Positions 52,144 through 60,921 of a stretch of DNA of 62,053 nucleotides are shown in pieces (position 1 is the stretch's first letter; each line of letters begins with the position of its first letter). A model generated the notes under the pieces. That model made no database searches and was not told the DNA's origin. It saw nothing but the letters and a program-made list of their open reading frames with translations. The position numbers and the translations under genes were made by a program. Source of the DNA: Dehalococcoidales bacterium (GTDB taxonomy: Bacteria; Chloroflexota; Dehalococcoidia; Dehalococcoidales; UBA2162); NCBI GenBank assembly GCA_016932435.1, contig JAFGCW010000047.1, positions 1-62,053 on the forward strand, written 5' to 3'.

Positions 52144-53055
52144 GTGGTAACGTCGTTAAGTCAGTATCTGGACGATATCAGGTATAATCTGCGGTTGGGT
52201 GCGGCGGATGAGAATGAAATCATAAATGAGTTACAGTCACACATAGAAGATGAATTTCAGGAAATGAGAGACGCCGGTCTATCCGAAGAAGAGGCGGCTG
52301 CGTCCTGTATAAAGTTTTTCGGCTCGGCGGCTCTTGTTGCCCGTCAGATTTATGAAGCACATAGCCAGGGTACCTGGAAACAGGCTCTAATGGCTTCTTT
52401 ACCGCACATGCTTTTCGCTCTTCTCTTTACTCTTAACTGGTGGCAGGGAGTAGGCTGGTTAGTTATCACCCTCGGAGTGGTACTGGCTATGGCTCTCTAT
52501 GGCTGGCTCCATGGCAGGCCGGTCTGGCTTTTCCCCTGGCGGGGATATTATTTTATACCCGTACTCCTGGCAGGAATTCTTCTACTCTACCTTCCTGCAG
52601 GCTGGTCATGGGTAGCAATTATCATCTATCTTCCTCTGGTGGCAGTACTCGTGTGGTCGGTTACCGTAAAGACGGTAAAAAACGACTGGCTATACAGTGC
52701 GTTGATGACTCTGCCAGTTCCCATTGTTATCGGCTGGTTTCTGGCTGCCGGCAAAGAAGGAGAATTCCTTAAAGTTAACCTCGAATATGTAGGTTATTTT
52801 GCTTCTGGTATCGGTTTGAGTTTTCTCGCTCTTGCGGCAACCACGATTGCGTTTATCAGACTTAGACAACGATGGTTGAGAGGTATCCTTCTACTTCTTT
52901 CAGGATTCTTGAGCCTTATTATGGTTACGTATTACTCTGAAGGAAGAATTGGTCTGCCGTTATTTCTCGGCTTGACATTGATTATGTTGATTGTATTATT
53001 AAGTCCGGCTGTTGTTGAGCGGAGAATAAGGCGAAACAGGCAAGTTCCAGGATAG
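52144..53055 (+). CDS. HAAS-domain membrane protein
   Basis: This 303-residue protein has an N-terminal HAAS-like helical domain (residues 1-75: YLDDIRYNL, EIINELQSHIEDEFQEM, GLSEEEAAASCIKFFGS). Seven or eight transmembrane segments fill the rest, ending in a basic RRIRRNRQVPG tail. The GTG start follows GAGGTGGAAGA. In other bacteria such proteins are regulated by the adjacent PadR, and many affect membrane-stress responses. The function of this one is not known. Confidence 0.85.
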   Translation: MVTSLSQYLDDIRYNLRLGAADENEIINELQSHIEDEFQEMRDAGLSEEEAAASCIKFFGSAALVARQIYEAHSQGTWKQALMASLPHMLFALLFTLNWWQGVGWLVITLGVVLAMALYGWLHGRPVWLFPWRGYYFIPVLLAGILLLYLPAGWSWVAIIIYLPLVAVLVWSVTVKTVKNDWLYSALMTLPVPIVIGWFLAAGKEGEFLKVNLEYVGYFASGIGLSFLALAATTIAFIRLRQRWLRGILLLLSGFLSLIMVTYYSEGRIGLPLFLGLTLIMLIVLLSPAVVERRIRRNRQVPG

Positions 53056-53453
53056 TGGTATTACCACCTAACAGGCAGTAGAACCTTCCTCCTGATTATC
53101 CACTGGTTATGAGAAATGAGATGCGAACAGGATTTCCGCTGTCTCTATATTTCCCTCGGTAAAGAAAAGTTTCATAATACATCTAGCGTTATGTCCTGAA
53201 AAGCTCTATAATAAATATATAGAGTTTTGATATATACTTATCGAATTTATGATACGGAAATACACTTTTTTGAAATTAATTTACCCTTCAAATCTGATAG
53301 AAAAGTAATCCGCGTTTACCCGGGACTAGATGCCTGTTCTTGATCTCTTTCACTAAATAAAATACCTGATACCGGGTAATCATGATTTCAGTTTAACTCT
53401 ATGTTTATAAATTCGAGAATGCACTTTGAACTACCGGCCAACGAGACAAGGAG
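53056..53453. other. 398-bp AT-rich gap without a gene
   Basis: No frame longer than about 17 codons has a credible start. The only structure noted is the 8-bp inverted repeat TTACCCGG / CCGGGTAA, about 50 bp apart near 53320-53380. It probably holds the promoter of pepA, but no clear box pair is identifiable. Confidence 0.4.
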
Positions 53454-53459
53454 GTGAGG

Positions 53460-54953
53460 GTGGAGATAAAGATAGCCTCCGGTAATATCGGGGAAATAGA
53501 AGCCGATGCTATTATCTTATATCTATTTGAAGGAACGGATCACCTTGAAGGTGAACTGGCCGAGATAGATTCTACCCTCGAAGGAGTAATCTCTCGTTTA
53601 CTGAACAGTGGGGAGATAAAGGGGAAACTCGGCCAGTTAACGATTATTCATACCCTGGGAAAGTTGCCCGGTTCAAGAGTAATAATTTGCGGATTAGGTA
53701 AAGAGGATGAATTGAGTCTTGATGGCATCCGCAAGGCGGCTGCTGAAGCCTGCCGTTCGCTTGAAAAGAATAATGTTGAAACTGTAGCAACCGTCTTGTT
53801 CGGCAATAATAGAATTCCTGCCGATAAATCAAGCCAGGCGATGATCGAAGGAGTATTACTGGGTACATACAGTTTCAGACGCCATATTACTAAAGAAGCG
53901 GAACACGGTAAAATCAGCCAACTGACGATGATAGCAAAAGATATTAATCTGATATCTGAAATCGAGTCAGGTTGTGTGAAAGGTCAAATCATCGCCGAAG
54001 CAGCTATGAATGCCCGTGATATGGTAAATGAACCGGCTAACTACATGACTCCTTTCGATATGGCAACGATAGCCAGGCAGACAAGTGAAGAGACCGGTCT
54101 TGAAGTAGAAATTCTTGAAACAGGAGACATGCAAGAACTGGGAATGGGAGCTTTACTGGGCGTAGCCAGGGGAAGTGAACAACCTCCGAAGTTTATTATT
54201 ATGAAATACAATGGCGGAAAAACATCCGATACGGAAATTGCCCTTATCGGAAAAGCAATTACTTTCGATTCCGGCGGTATCTCCATCAAACCTTCAGCGG
54301 GGATGGAGGAAATGAAGGACGACATGTCTGGCGGAGCCGCGGTCATAGCAGCAATGTGTGCTATTGCCAGGCTAAAACCGGAGATCAATGTGCTGGGTCT
54401 TGTTCCGGCTACTGAAAACCTTCCAAGCGGAAGTGCCCTGAAACCGGGTGATGTGATAACCCAGATGGAAGGAAAAACCATTGAGATAATATCCACCGAT
54501 GCCGAGGGAAGATTGGCTTTGTCCGATGCTATTGGATATGCCAGGAAACAGAAAGTCAAACGGATTGTCGACGTCGCTACTCTGACTGGGGCAATCCAGA
54601 TATCCCTGGGCGATGTGTGCACCGGCGCCTTTGCGAATAACCAGGAACTGGCAGATAAAGTTGTCGCGGCAGGTGAAGAAGCCGGAGAGCGTATCTGGCA
54701 GATGCCGATGTACGATGAATACAAAGAACAAAACAAGAGTGATGTTGCCGATATTAAAAACACGGGCGGTAGATCCGCCGGGTCGATAACAGCGGCTCTC
54801 TTCCTGGGTGAATTTGTGGGTGATGTTCCCTGGGTGCACCTGGATATTGCTGGTACCGCTTTTACCGATAAAACAAAAGGTTATAAAATAAAAGGCGCTA
54901 CCGGAGTACCGGTAAGGACTCTGGTAAACCTTGTATTATCACTCTCTGAATAA
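53460..54953 (+). CDS. pepA: Leucyl aminopeptidase (M17)
   Basis: This 497-residue peptidase removes N-terminal leucine and similar residues. The C-terminal catalytic domain has the zinc/lysine loop GKAITFDSGGISIKPSAGM, DDMSGGAA and the NTDAEGRL-equivalent STDAEGRLALSDA, with LTGAIQISLG and HLDIAGTAF. The N-terminal macro-like domain (residues 1-150) is present. The start is taken at GTG 53460, five bases after AGGAGG (53449-53454); the earlier GTG at 53454 overlaps that site. No signal peptide. Hexameric cytosolic enzyme by family. It opens a three-gene run with the MBL and DUF362 genes. Confidence 0.95.
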   Translation: MEIKIASGNIGEIEADAIILYLFEGTDHLEGELAEIDSTLEGVISRLLNSGEIKGKLGQLTIIHTLGKLPGSRVIICGLGKEDELSLDGIRKAAAEACRSLEKNNVETVATVLFGNNRIPADKSSQAMIEGVLLGTYSFRRHITKEAEHGKISQLTMIAKDINLISEIESGCVKGQIIAEAAMNARDMVNEPANYMTPFDMATIARQTSEETGLEVEILETGDMQELGMGALLGVARGSEQPPKFIIMKYNGGKTSDTEIALIGKAITFDSGGISIKPSAGMEEMKDDMSGGAAVIAAMCAIARLKPEINVLGLVPATENLPSGSALKPGDVITQMEGKTIEIISTDAEGRLALSDAIGYARKQKVKRIVDVATLTGAIQISLGDVCTGAFANNQELADKVVAAGEEAGERIWQMPMYDEYKEQNKSDVADIKNTGGRSAGSITAALFLGEFVGDVPWVHLDIAGTAFTDKTKGYKIKGATGVPVRTLVNLVLSLSE

Positions 54954-54974
54954 AATTATGGAGGTAACGCTGTT

Positions 54975-55625
54975 ATGAAGATAAAGTGGCTGGGTCATGC
55001 ATCATTTCTAATAACCTCTAGTAGCGGGATCAAGGTTATCATGGATCCATATGAACCCATTCTTGGCATGAATTACAGACCGATAGACGAGTCTGCAGAT
55101 ATTGTCACGGTGAGTCATGGACATGGCGATCATAACAATGTCGCCGCTGTTAAGGGCAATCCTCAGGTAATAGATGAATCCACTCCGGTTGAAGTGAAGG
55201 GCATCAAGTTCAGCGGGATCGATACTTACCATGACGATTCAGGTGGAAGTGAGCGTGGCTCTAACGTAATTTTCTGCTTCGAAGTAGATGGTATCAAAGT
55301 CTGTCATCTTGGTGATCTTGGCCATATGCTCAGTAGCGAGCAGGCGGCTTCTATCGGAAAAGTCGACGTACTCATGGCTCCGGTAGGGGGTAATTTCACT
55401 ATTGATGCCGTAACTGCCGATGCAGTCATTGAAAAACTGAAACCCGCAGTAGTGATACCTATGCATTTCTGCAATGACAGGTGCCCTGATTTCCCTGTTG
55501 CGGGTGTTGAGAGCTTCACTGATGGTAAAACAAACGTTACCGTTATGGATATGAGTGAAACTGAGTATAAAGCAGGTGAACTTCCTGAGAGTACCAGTAT
55601 CGTAGTGCTGAAACCTGCTAACTAA
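54975..55625 (+). CDS. Metallo-beta-lactamase-fold hydrolase, UPF0173 type
   Basis: This 216-residue protein has the metal site VSHGHGDH near 50-57, an upstream KWLGHASF, LGDLGHML and VIPMHFCND. It matches UPF0173 (UlaG-like) hydrolases, for which the substrate is unknown. GGAGGTAAC precedes the ATG. It lies 21 bp after pepA and is likely co-transcribed. Confidence 0.9.
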   Translation: MKIKWLGHASFLITSSSGIKVIMDPYEPILGMNYRPIDESADIVTVSHGHGDHNNVAAVKGNPQVIDESTPVEVKGIKFSGIDTYHDDSGGSERGSNVIFCFEVDGIKVCHLGDLGHMLSSEQAASIGKVDVLMAPVGGNFTIDAVTADAVIEKLKPAVVIPMHFCNDRCPDFPVAGVESFTDGKTNVTVMDMSETEYKAGELPESTSIVVLKPAN

Positions 55626-55668
55626 TAGTAATTATCTACTTGTCCTGTCAATGGAGGAAAAATAAGAC

Positions 55669-56400
55669 TTGAAATTTGATTCTGATGATTTTGTATTTAA
55701 GGCGCCGACGACCATATCCCGGGCAAGGCGCGTACTGATAAAACCGAGTGCCGGTTTTATGGAACCTTATCCGGTTACCACAAGCCGTGAACTGCTTTCG
55801 ACGATAATCAGGGGGATCAGGCAGGTAAGCGATGCCGATATCCTGATTCTCGAAGGAACTACCGGTGGTGAGTCCATATATCCTATTTACCAGTCACTCG
55901 GTTACGACTTTCCGCGAGTGTTAATGCTGGATGTTAAAGACTGTATCTGGGTTGAAGTGGATAATCCTTTAAATAAACCACTCATGGTGCCTACCTTCTG
56001 GGTTCCCAACGTAATACTATCAAGTGATTTCCTGATCTCTGTCGCTCCTCTAAAGATCTACAGGGACGTGGGCAGTCTGAGTATTATGAACATGCTGACA
56101 CTTCTTCCTAGTTCGAAATACAGTACTGGAGAACTGACCGGGTGGGAAACTCTCTACAGTCTGGGTATTGACAGGGTGATTACGGACCTTTATTTCACTC
56201 TTCCATTCGATCTGGGAATAATTGAAGGCCGACAGATATTCAGCGGTCCTGATGATTCTGCTTATGGAGAAGTTGAAGATTACGGTAAAATTTTCGTCGG
56301 AGAACCTTACGAGGTGGATTGTGAAGTAACTGAAGAACTCGGATTGAAAATGGATTATCTCGACCTTATTGAAGAAGCAAAAATTGAACTGGATTCATAA
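55669..56400 (+). CDS. DUF362 domain protein
   Basis: This 243-residue protein has the DUF362 pattern: RVLIKPSAGFMEPYPVTT near 22-39, a glutamate-glycine EGTTGG, and FLISVAPLKIYRDVGSLS. There are no cysteine clusters, so it lacks the ferredoxin module found in many members. The start is TTG at 55669, with GGAGG 11 bases upstream. Function is unknown. It ends the pepA gene run. Confidence 0.8.
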   Translation: MKFDSDDFVFKAPTTISRARRVLIKPSAGFMEPYPVTTSRELLSTIIRGIRQVSDADILILEGTTGGESIYPIYQSLGYDFPRVLMLDVKDCIWVEVDNPLNKPLMVPTFWVPNVILSSDFLISVAPLKIYRDVGSLSIMNMLTLLPSSKYSTGELTGWETLYSLGIDRVITDLYFTLPFDLGIIEGRQIFSGPDDSAYGEVEDYGKIFVGEPYEVDCEVTEELGLKMDYLDLIEEAKIELDS

Positions 56401-56447
56401 AGACCAAAACATACTTTCTTGATATATTCGATGCTAAGTTCTACCCA

Positions 56448-56732
56448 CTAATTAATAATGTTAAATCCGGAATATTCGCCGGTGTATTCCAGCCATTCAA
56501 CATCGACTTTTTCTACCTTTGCCCCTGATGAACCTTTTTTCAGAAATTCAATAAACTTTTCGATCTGTGCCTTTTTACCTGCAGCGTAAATTTCAACTTC
56601 TCTCCAGCCAGGCAGATTCCGAACCGTTCCGGAGAGTTCCAGTTCTCTGGCAACTTCGCGCGTAGAAACACGGAAAAAAACTCCCTGCACGCGACCGTGT
56701 ACCGTAGCTTTAATTGCAGTTAACTCATCCAT
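56448..56732 (-). CDS. acyP: Acylphosphatase
   Basis: This 94-residue enzyme hydrolyses carboxyl-phosphate bonds of acyl phosphates. The phosphate loop GRVQGVFFR has the catalytic arginine near 22, and the catalytic asparagine lies in GTVRNL near 40. The usual Y/F-F-R and G-x-V-x-N motifs are intact. Length is typical. It lies 130 bp downstream of the small lysine/glutamate-rich protein gene, same strand. Confidence 0.94.
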   Translation of the reverse strand: MDELTAIKATVHGRVQGVFFRVSTREVARELELSGTVRNLPGWREVEIYAAGKKAQIEKFIEFLKKGSSGAKVEKVDVEWLEYTGEYSGFNIIN

Positions 56733-56861
56733 AACTAAGAAATCTCATTGGAAAATAACAACCGGACGGTAATTACCAGTTTACCGGCCGGGTAACAGAC
56801 TTTAAAATACCGATATTCATGAGTAACGTGAATGTCCGAGTGATAAGCGGTCAAGGAATAC

Positions 56862-57014
56862 CTAGTCTTCTTCCTCTTCCTCTTTCTTTTTCCTTTCCTT
56901 CCTGATTACTTCAACAGGCATAGGAGTAGGAATAACGGTAGTAGTAAGGTTCTTTTTCTTTGCATCCTTTTTTGCTTTTTTGGGTTCGCGACCTTTATAA
57001 TCCCGTCTTGCCAT
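56862..57014 (-). CDS. Small lysine/glutamate-rich protein
   Basis: This 50-residue frame begins MARRDYKGREPKKAKKDA with a basic N-terminal half. A short hydrophobic middle (TTTVIPTPMPVEVI) follows, then a run of lysine and five glutamates ending D. AGAGGTG lies five bases before the ATG. The charge pattern (basic head, acidic tail) and good ribosome-binding site argue for a real gene. It lies between rnc and acyP on their strand. No function is assigned; nucleic-acid or ribosome contact is plausible. Confidence 0.7.
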   Translation of the reverse strand: MARRDYKGREPKKAKKDAKKKNLTTTVIPTPMPVEVIRKERKKKEEEEED

Positions 57015-57092
57015 AATTTCACCTCTGAGTGATTATTGAAATAACACTCCTCTCAGTTGCAGTTTATCAAAGAAGATTAGGCGTGTAAAGTC

Positions 57093-57779
57093 TCATGATA
57101 TTTTTTCCAATGCCGCTCTGGCTGCCTCTGTCTCTGCTTCCTTTTTACTCTTACCGGAACCACTACCCAGCACCTCGTCTCCAACTCTAACTTCGACATC
57201 GAACGTTTTTATATGGTCGGGGCCTGATGTTCCTGTTACATGATAGGATGGAATCCTCTGTTCACGTGATTGTATCAACTCCTGGAGCCTGGACTTGTAA
57301 TCGGTAGTAGCCGGTTTTTTTATTGCTTTCTGCCATTCCCCTTCCAGCAGCCTGAAAATCATTTTTCTGGTTTTTATCATTCCCTGGTCAAGGTAGACTG
57401 CGGCAATAACCGCTTCGAAAGCACAGGCAAGATTTGCCGATTTGTTTCTGCCACCACTGATGTCTTCTCCTTTTCCAAGAAAGAGGTATTCTCCAAGGTT
57501 TATGCTTTTCGAAATCCTGGCGAGAGTTTCCCTGCGTACCAGTGCTGAACGAAGCCTGGTCATACGACCTTCATCGTAATCAGGAAAATCCTTGTATAAT
57601 TTCTCGGCCACGATAAATCCGAGAACCGCGTCTCCAAGGTATTCGAGTCTTTCATTGGAGTCAGACTCAATACCCTGGTTTTCATTTAAATAGGAACGGT
57701 GTACAAGGGATTTCTCAAGAAGTGAAATATCCCTGAATTTAATACCAAGAGTGTTCTGCAAAGAATTCAGATCTGCCAA
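57093..57779 (-). CDS. rnc: Ribonuclease III
   Basis: This 228-residue enzyme cleaves double-stranded RNA and processes rRNA precursors. The catalytic signature NERLEYLGDAVLGF lies at 42-55, with E46 and D50. The second acidic pair is near 119-122 (CAFEAVIAAVYLD). A C-terminal double-stranded RNA binding domain (about 158-228, TDYKSRLQELIQSR and KSKKEAETEAARAAL) is present. Length is normal. Start ATG at 57779. Confidence 0.97.
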   Translation of the reverse strand: MADLNSLQNTLGIKFRDISLLEKSLVHRSYLNENQGIESDSNERLEYLGDAVLGFIVAEKLYKDFPDYDEGRMTRLRSALVRRETLARISKSINLGEYLFLGKGEDISGGRNKSANLACAFEAVIAAVYLDQGMIKTRKMIFRLLEGEWQKAIKKPATTDYKSRLQELIQSREQRIPSYHVTGTSGPDHIKTFDVEVRVGDEVLGSGSGKSKKEAETEAARAALEKIS

Positions 57780-57861
57780 TTATTTGTCCTTCTTGAAGCT
57801 GGCCTAGTTTCAGCATAATCTCATAATCTATTCGTGTCAAATATGGTGATGATTACTTTTT

Positions 57862-57891
57862 TTGACATGAATATTTGCTTCCGATTAGAAT
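57862..57891 (+). promoter_or_regulatory. Promoter of the OB-fold lipoprotein gene
   Basis: A perfect TTGACA (57862-57867) and TAGAAT (57886-57891) are separated by 18 bp. The predicted transcription start near 57898 lies downstream of the earlier in-frame ATGs, so it fixes the start of the next gene at 57915. Confidence 0.65.
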
Positions 57892-57914
57892 CTGGAGAAA
57901 GAGTTATTCCGGAG

Positions 57915-58310
57915 ATGGTGATTTTAAAACTGATCCCGATTATGTTACTGATGGTAGTGTGTTTATCTGGTTGTACACCGGATAATGATACACTTACGCC
58001 TGACCAGGTTGATATGTCGATGATAGACCAGGTTGTAAAAGTAAAAGGGAAGATCACATTTTTTACTGAGAACCCGATGGGTGTCGGCGGCGCGTATATG
58101 AAACTTGGAGACAGTAAAGGCGAGGTAGATGTGCGTATTCAGCCGGAATTGTGGGACAGTTATCAGGCTGATGAAAAAGATATATATAGAGAAGGTAAGA
58201 CGATTACAGTAGAGGGTATTCTGGTAAAAGCAGGAATCGAACTCGCTGTAATACATGGGAAATATACTTCTGCAAACGTAAGTTCGACATCGAATTCATC
58301 AATTCGATAA
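57915..58310 (+). CDS. Lipoprotein with OB-fold-like domain
   Basis: The frame opens earlier (57834), but a promoter at 57862-57891 places transcription after those ATGs, so ATG 57915 is chosen. The 131-residue product has a short lipoprotein signal (MVILKLIPIMLLMVVCLSGC, cysteine at 20). It continues with a beta-rich domain of about 95 residues (VVKVKGKITFFTEN, GAYMKLGDSKGEVDVRI, EGKTITVEGILVKAG) resembling tRNA_anti / CcmE-like OB folds. It sits on the outer face of the membrane. Ligand unknown. Confidence 0.72.
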   Translation: MVILKLIPIMLLMVVCLSGCTPDNDTLTPDQVDMSMIDQVVKVKGKITFFTENPMGVGGAYMKLGDSKGEVDVRIQPELWDSYQADEKDIYREGKTITVEGILVKAGIELAVIHGKYTSANVSSTSNSSIR

Positions 58311-58411
58311 TAACAATTCTGGAAAAACTTTAGGAGAGCATTTGCCCTCCTTTAGTCCTCCATAGTCCAGTGAAGACTTTCTTAAGTACCGAACTTCTCG
58401 ACTCGTTCGAA

Positions 58412-58534
58412 CTAATACCCTCTCGGGTATAGATGCTGTTCGATATACTTGTCTGCCCGTTTCTGGATATCTTCTCCCAGGATCAAATCCAGCGCGTTCT
58501 CCAGGGATGACGCTACCTTTTCTAAAATGTCCAT
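58412..58534 (-). CDS. Small 40-residue helical protein
   Basis: This 40-residue protein starts MDILEKVASSLENALDLIL and ends QHLYPRGY. AAAAGGAGGTG lies seven bases before the ATG, one of the strongest ribosome-binding sites in the window. It is predicted as a single amphipathic helix pair. No family is recognised. The upstream 214 bases contain no obvious regulator. Confidence 0.55.
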   Translation of the reverse strand: MDILEKVASSLENALDLILGEDIQKRADKYIEQHLYPRGY

Positions 58535-58747
58535 TATTTCACCTCCTTTTGGTCATTCATTGATATGGAATCGTTTGCATTCATAGCACAATTATAGGAC
58601 ACATTCGTGCCTGCGGGATGTGACTTAAGTAACACAGAGGACGGAATCCGATTCCGTATTTACGGTAGGGAGTGTAGAACCTTAAAAAAGTCTAAGAACC
58701 TTGTCCAACGTGGTAAATCTCAATTCACGGGAGTATTAACCCACTAA

Positions 58748-58777
58748 AAAAGTTCCCTCAGGAAAGAGGGAACTTTT
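58748..58777. terminator. Strong bidirectional terminator
   Basis: AAAAGTTCCCTC (58748-58759) pairs perfectly with GAGGGAACTTTT (58766-58777) over AGGAAA, a 12-bp stem with A- and T-rich arms. It sits between the 40-residue protein gene and the 124-residue protein gene and can end transcripts from either side. Confidence 0.85.
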
Positions 58778-58878
58778 AAGAATCCCAAACGTGTTCCCAT
58801 ATACTACTATTATAATAGCACATATGAGCGGAATTTACAAGGGTTTATGGCTAAATCTGAAAGATTCGGAAACACTCT

Positions 58879-59253
58879 CTATACTTTAACGTTTTTTTCT
58901 AACCAATCCACGACATCGACTCCCATAAAAGGAGTCCCTTTTGCGAAAGACAAACCCTGGCTGAACCGTAACTCCTTCTGGTCAATGGTCAGCGAACATG
59001 CCTGAGTACAGGTCCAGTTTCCATCGTCGTCTCTCTTGAATGAGTCTACCAGATTGACTGCGTGCTCCACGGCTTCCTTCAAAACCAGGTTATCGAAGAA
59101 GTTATTTTCAGTAGCGAATTTTTCTTCCGCGGAGATTGCCGCGTCTTTGGTCCCGTAGGGTCCACGCACTGTTCCGCCGTCCCAGAGTTCTTCCACCTGC
59201 CAGGTGATCTTGCCGTCGATCTGTGCTACCCGGTAATTCCTCTGCTCTGTCAT
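58879..59253 (-). CDS. Conserved-looking hypothetical protein, 124 residues
   Basis: This small soluble protein begins MTEQRNYRVAQIDGKITWQ and continues with an acidic, tryptophan-containing N-terminal half (VEELWDGGTVRGPYGTKDAA). A C-terminal region contains two cysteines near 90-94 (WTCTQACSLTI), which could bind metal or form a disulfide. AGGAGGATGAGATG lies just before the ATG. It has no membrane segment and no recognised family. The terminator at 58748-58777 lies 100 bp after its stop. Confidence 0.65.
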   Translation of the reverse strand: MTEQRNYRVAQIDGKITWQVEELWDGGTVRGPYGTKDAAISAEEKFATENNFFDNLVLKEAVEHAVNLVDSFKRDDDGNWTCTQACSLTIDQKELRFSQGLSFAKGTPFMGVDVVDWLEKNVKV

Positions 59254-59398
59254 CTCATCCTCCTAATAGCGAGTTTTTTCACTGCCAGGACAATGGGGGA
59301 ATTGGAGTATATGATATTCGGAGAGAAGTTGTCAAGTTTGGAGAAATTAGTGCCTGAGACTTACTACAATCGACGTTTACAAGTGCCGGGTCTATACC

Positions 59399-59510
59399 TT
59401 GACTTCTTATTCACTCCCATCCTATACTGCTCAATAACCTCAGTTATGTCCTGTTTCGTGGGGTACTATAGCTACCGATAGTGCAGTTTGATAGCCCCTA
59501 TTTTGTTATT
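59399..59510 (+). promoter_or_regulatory. Repeated promoter-leader element, copy A
   Basis: The promoter is TTGACT (59399-59404), 18 bp, TATACT (59423-59428). The leader has hairpin 1, ATAAC-CTCA-GTTAT (59434-59447). Hairpin 2 pairs GGGG..CTAT (59460-59469) with ATAG-CCCC (59491-59498) and is followed by TATTTTGTTATT. An internal ATAGT (59478-59482) can pair with ACTAT of the left arm instead. AGGAG at 59511 belongs to the next gene. The arms have diverged from copies B and C, but pairing is kept. Confidence 0.7.
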
Positions 59511-59522
59511 AGGAGTGATAGA

Positions 59523-60041
59523 ATGCAGAGACGAAATGATTTAAACCATGAAGATAATAACCTCCAAATAGACGTACAACGTAGTGAAGTTATTAAAAAT
59601 CTAAAAGATTGCCACCTTTTCAGTAAATTAAACGACGAACAAATCAAGAAAATATCCGGGGTATTTGAATCGAAAGAGTATAAAGCCGGAGACGTTATCT
59701 TCAAACAGGGGGATCATGGAGACAGAATCTGTGTGATTAAACAGGGCTTGGTAAACCTGGAGAGAAAAATGAACATAGGGAAAAGCGAAGCAACGGTATC
59801 GGTGTTGTATTTAGGGCCCTGCAGGCTCCTGGGTTGCTGGGCATGCCTTCTGGGTGAATCCAGGTATCACACGGAGTCGGCGGTCTGTCAAAAACCGACC
59901 CAGGTAATTACCGCAAAGGGATCAGACTTGAGAGAAATTTTCAAATCCGATCCATATATACATATCAGTATGCTCATGGCTCTCTGCTTCATGCTCGGCG
60001 AGAAGGTCAGCAGTATCTACGGGGCCATGGAGTCCCTGTAG
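59523..60041 (+). CDS. Cyclic-nucleotide-binding-domain protein without HTH
   Basis: This 172-residue protein has one cNMP-type beta-roll domain: LFSKLNDEQIKKISGVFESKEYKAGDVIFKQGDHGDRICVIKQG, spanning about 32-75. It ends after the following helix (LREIFKSDPYIHI...). The phosphate-binding cassette reads LGCWACLLGESRYHT: the arginine is present, but the usual glutamate (FGE) is a cysteine, and C-R-L-L-G-C-W-A-C gives three close cysteines. This may indicate a different ligand, metal or redox sensing. There is no C-terminal DNA-binding helix-turn-helix, so it is not a normal Crp/Fnr regulator. AGGAG lies seven bases before ATG 59523. It is the first gene behind a shared leader element. Confidence 0.82.
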   Translation: MQRRNDLNHEDNNLQIDVQRSEVIKNLKDCHLFSKLNDEQIKKISGVFESKEYKAGDVIFKQGDHGDRICVIKQGLVNLERKMNIGKSEATVSVLYLGPCRLLGCWACLLGESRYHTESAVCQKPTQVITAKGSDLREIFKSDPYIHISMLMALCFMLGEKVSSIYGAMESL

Positions 60042-60076
60042 AGTAGAAACAACTTTTGAAGATAAACTTACCTGTA

Positions 60077-60307
60077 TCATTCTTTGCCTATATACCAAGG
60101 TATTCTGAAACTTTCGAGGATTTGGTCAAACTCAGAGTTCAGGATTGGTTCCTCTTCTATATACATTATTGACCACAAACATCTTTCATGTTTAAAGCAC
60201 ACCATCCTTATGTTTAATTCAGTTTCATAAGGGTACTGAATTAAGTTAGCTTTGAAACTGGAATATTCTCCAATTTGATCATCTATTGGTTTAGATAGAA
60301 AGGTATC
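60077..60307 (-). pseudogene. Decayed coding fragment, C-terminal part of an unknown protein
   Basis: Minus strand: 76 codons are open between a TGA (60308-60310) and the stop at 60077. The translation has normal composition (for example FKANLIQYPYETELNI, EEEPILNSEFDQILESF, ending IPWYIGKE). There is no start codon before the in-frame ATG at about 60200, and no ribosome-binding site there. It looks like the 3' part of a lost gene. The rest of 60311-60686 shows no gene. Confidence 0.5.
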
Positions 60308-60686
60308 TCATCTCAGTTATTTATCTATATACCCTGTAATTTTTCACATTGATTTACCCAGGTAAGTCAAGTATCAGATTCTAAAAAATAGTGTATCTAC
60401 ATTTTTCAACAATAAGAATCAGAGTTGCTCATAGTTTTCTAACCTCTTATTTCAGAGGAACTCATTTATTTGGGCAGATAAAATTGCGGTGAGGGAGTCG
60501 GCTTTTATTGTCATTAGTAACTCGAGAAATAGTGGACAGTAAATAAGGAGGTAACATAGAATTTGAAATCTTAACTTATTGACATCAAATGGAGAAAGGA
60601 AAATTTGTTGGTGGTTAAAGATAATTTCAATCTGTAACAGACAGCTGCTCCAGGCGGCGGTGAGAAAGCTTTTATTAACTATACCA

Positions 60687-60921
60687 GCTGCCGTTTGTGT
60701 CAACCTGTAATGTACCAGTCAGCAAAAAGGGTTGCAGTTTTAGGTCTTACAAGTATCTGTTTTGAACTTAAAAACAGGCTCTGGCGTGGCTCTGTGACGC
60801 CGTAATCCAGGTGCGTTGGTGCTTTACCTGAACTTTTCCTCATGCTATACTCAATAACCTTATTGACCATTATTTAGAAGGGTACTATAGCTGCCGAATA
60901 GTGCGGTGGTGAGTAGTACCC
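60687..60921 (+). repeat. 240-bp direct repeat unit, copy B (with the leader)
   Basis: From GCTGCCGTTTGTGTCAACCTGT to the end of the leader stem, this unit repeats at 61508-61753, 821 bp downstream, with a few indels. About 74 bp in the middle (CCAGTCAGC to CTCTGGCGTG) are identical. The unit contains a weak CTGTTTT/AAAACAG hairpin and then the promoter and leader. Confidence 0.85.

Noticed and set aside
54041..54763. 240-codon minus-strand frame inside pepA
   Set aside because: Antisense to the catalytic domain of pepA.
60452..60703. 83-codon minus-strand frame near the repeat
   Set aside because: No ribosome-binding site; its first codons fall in the repeated sequence, and its composition is not protein-like.
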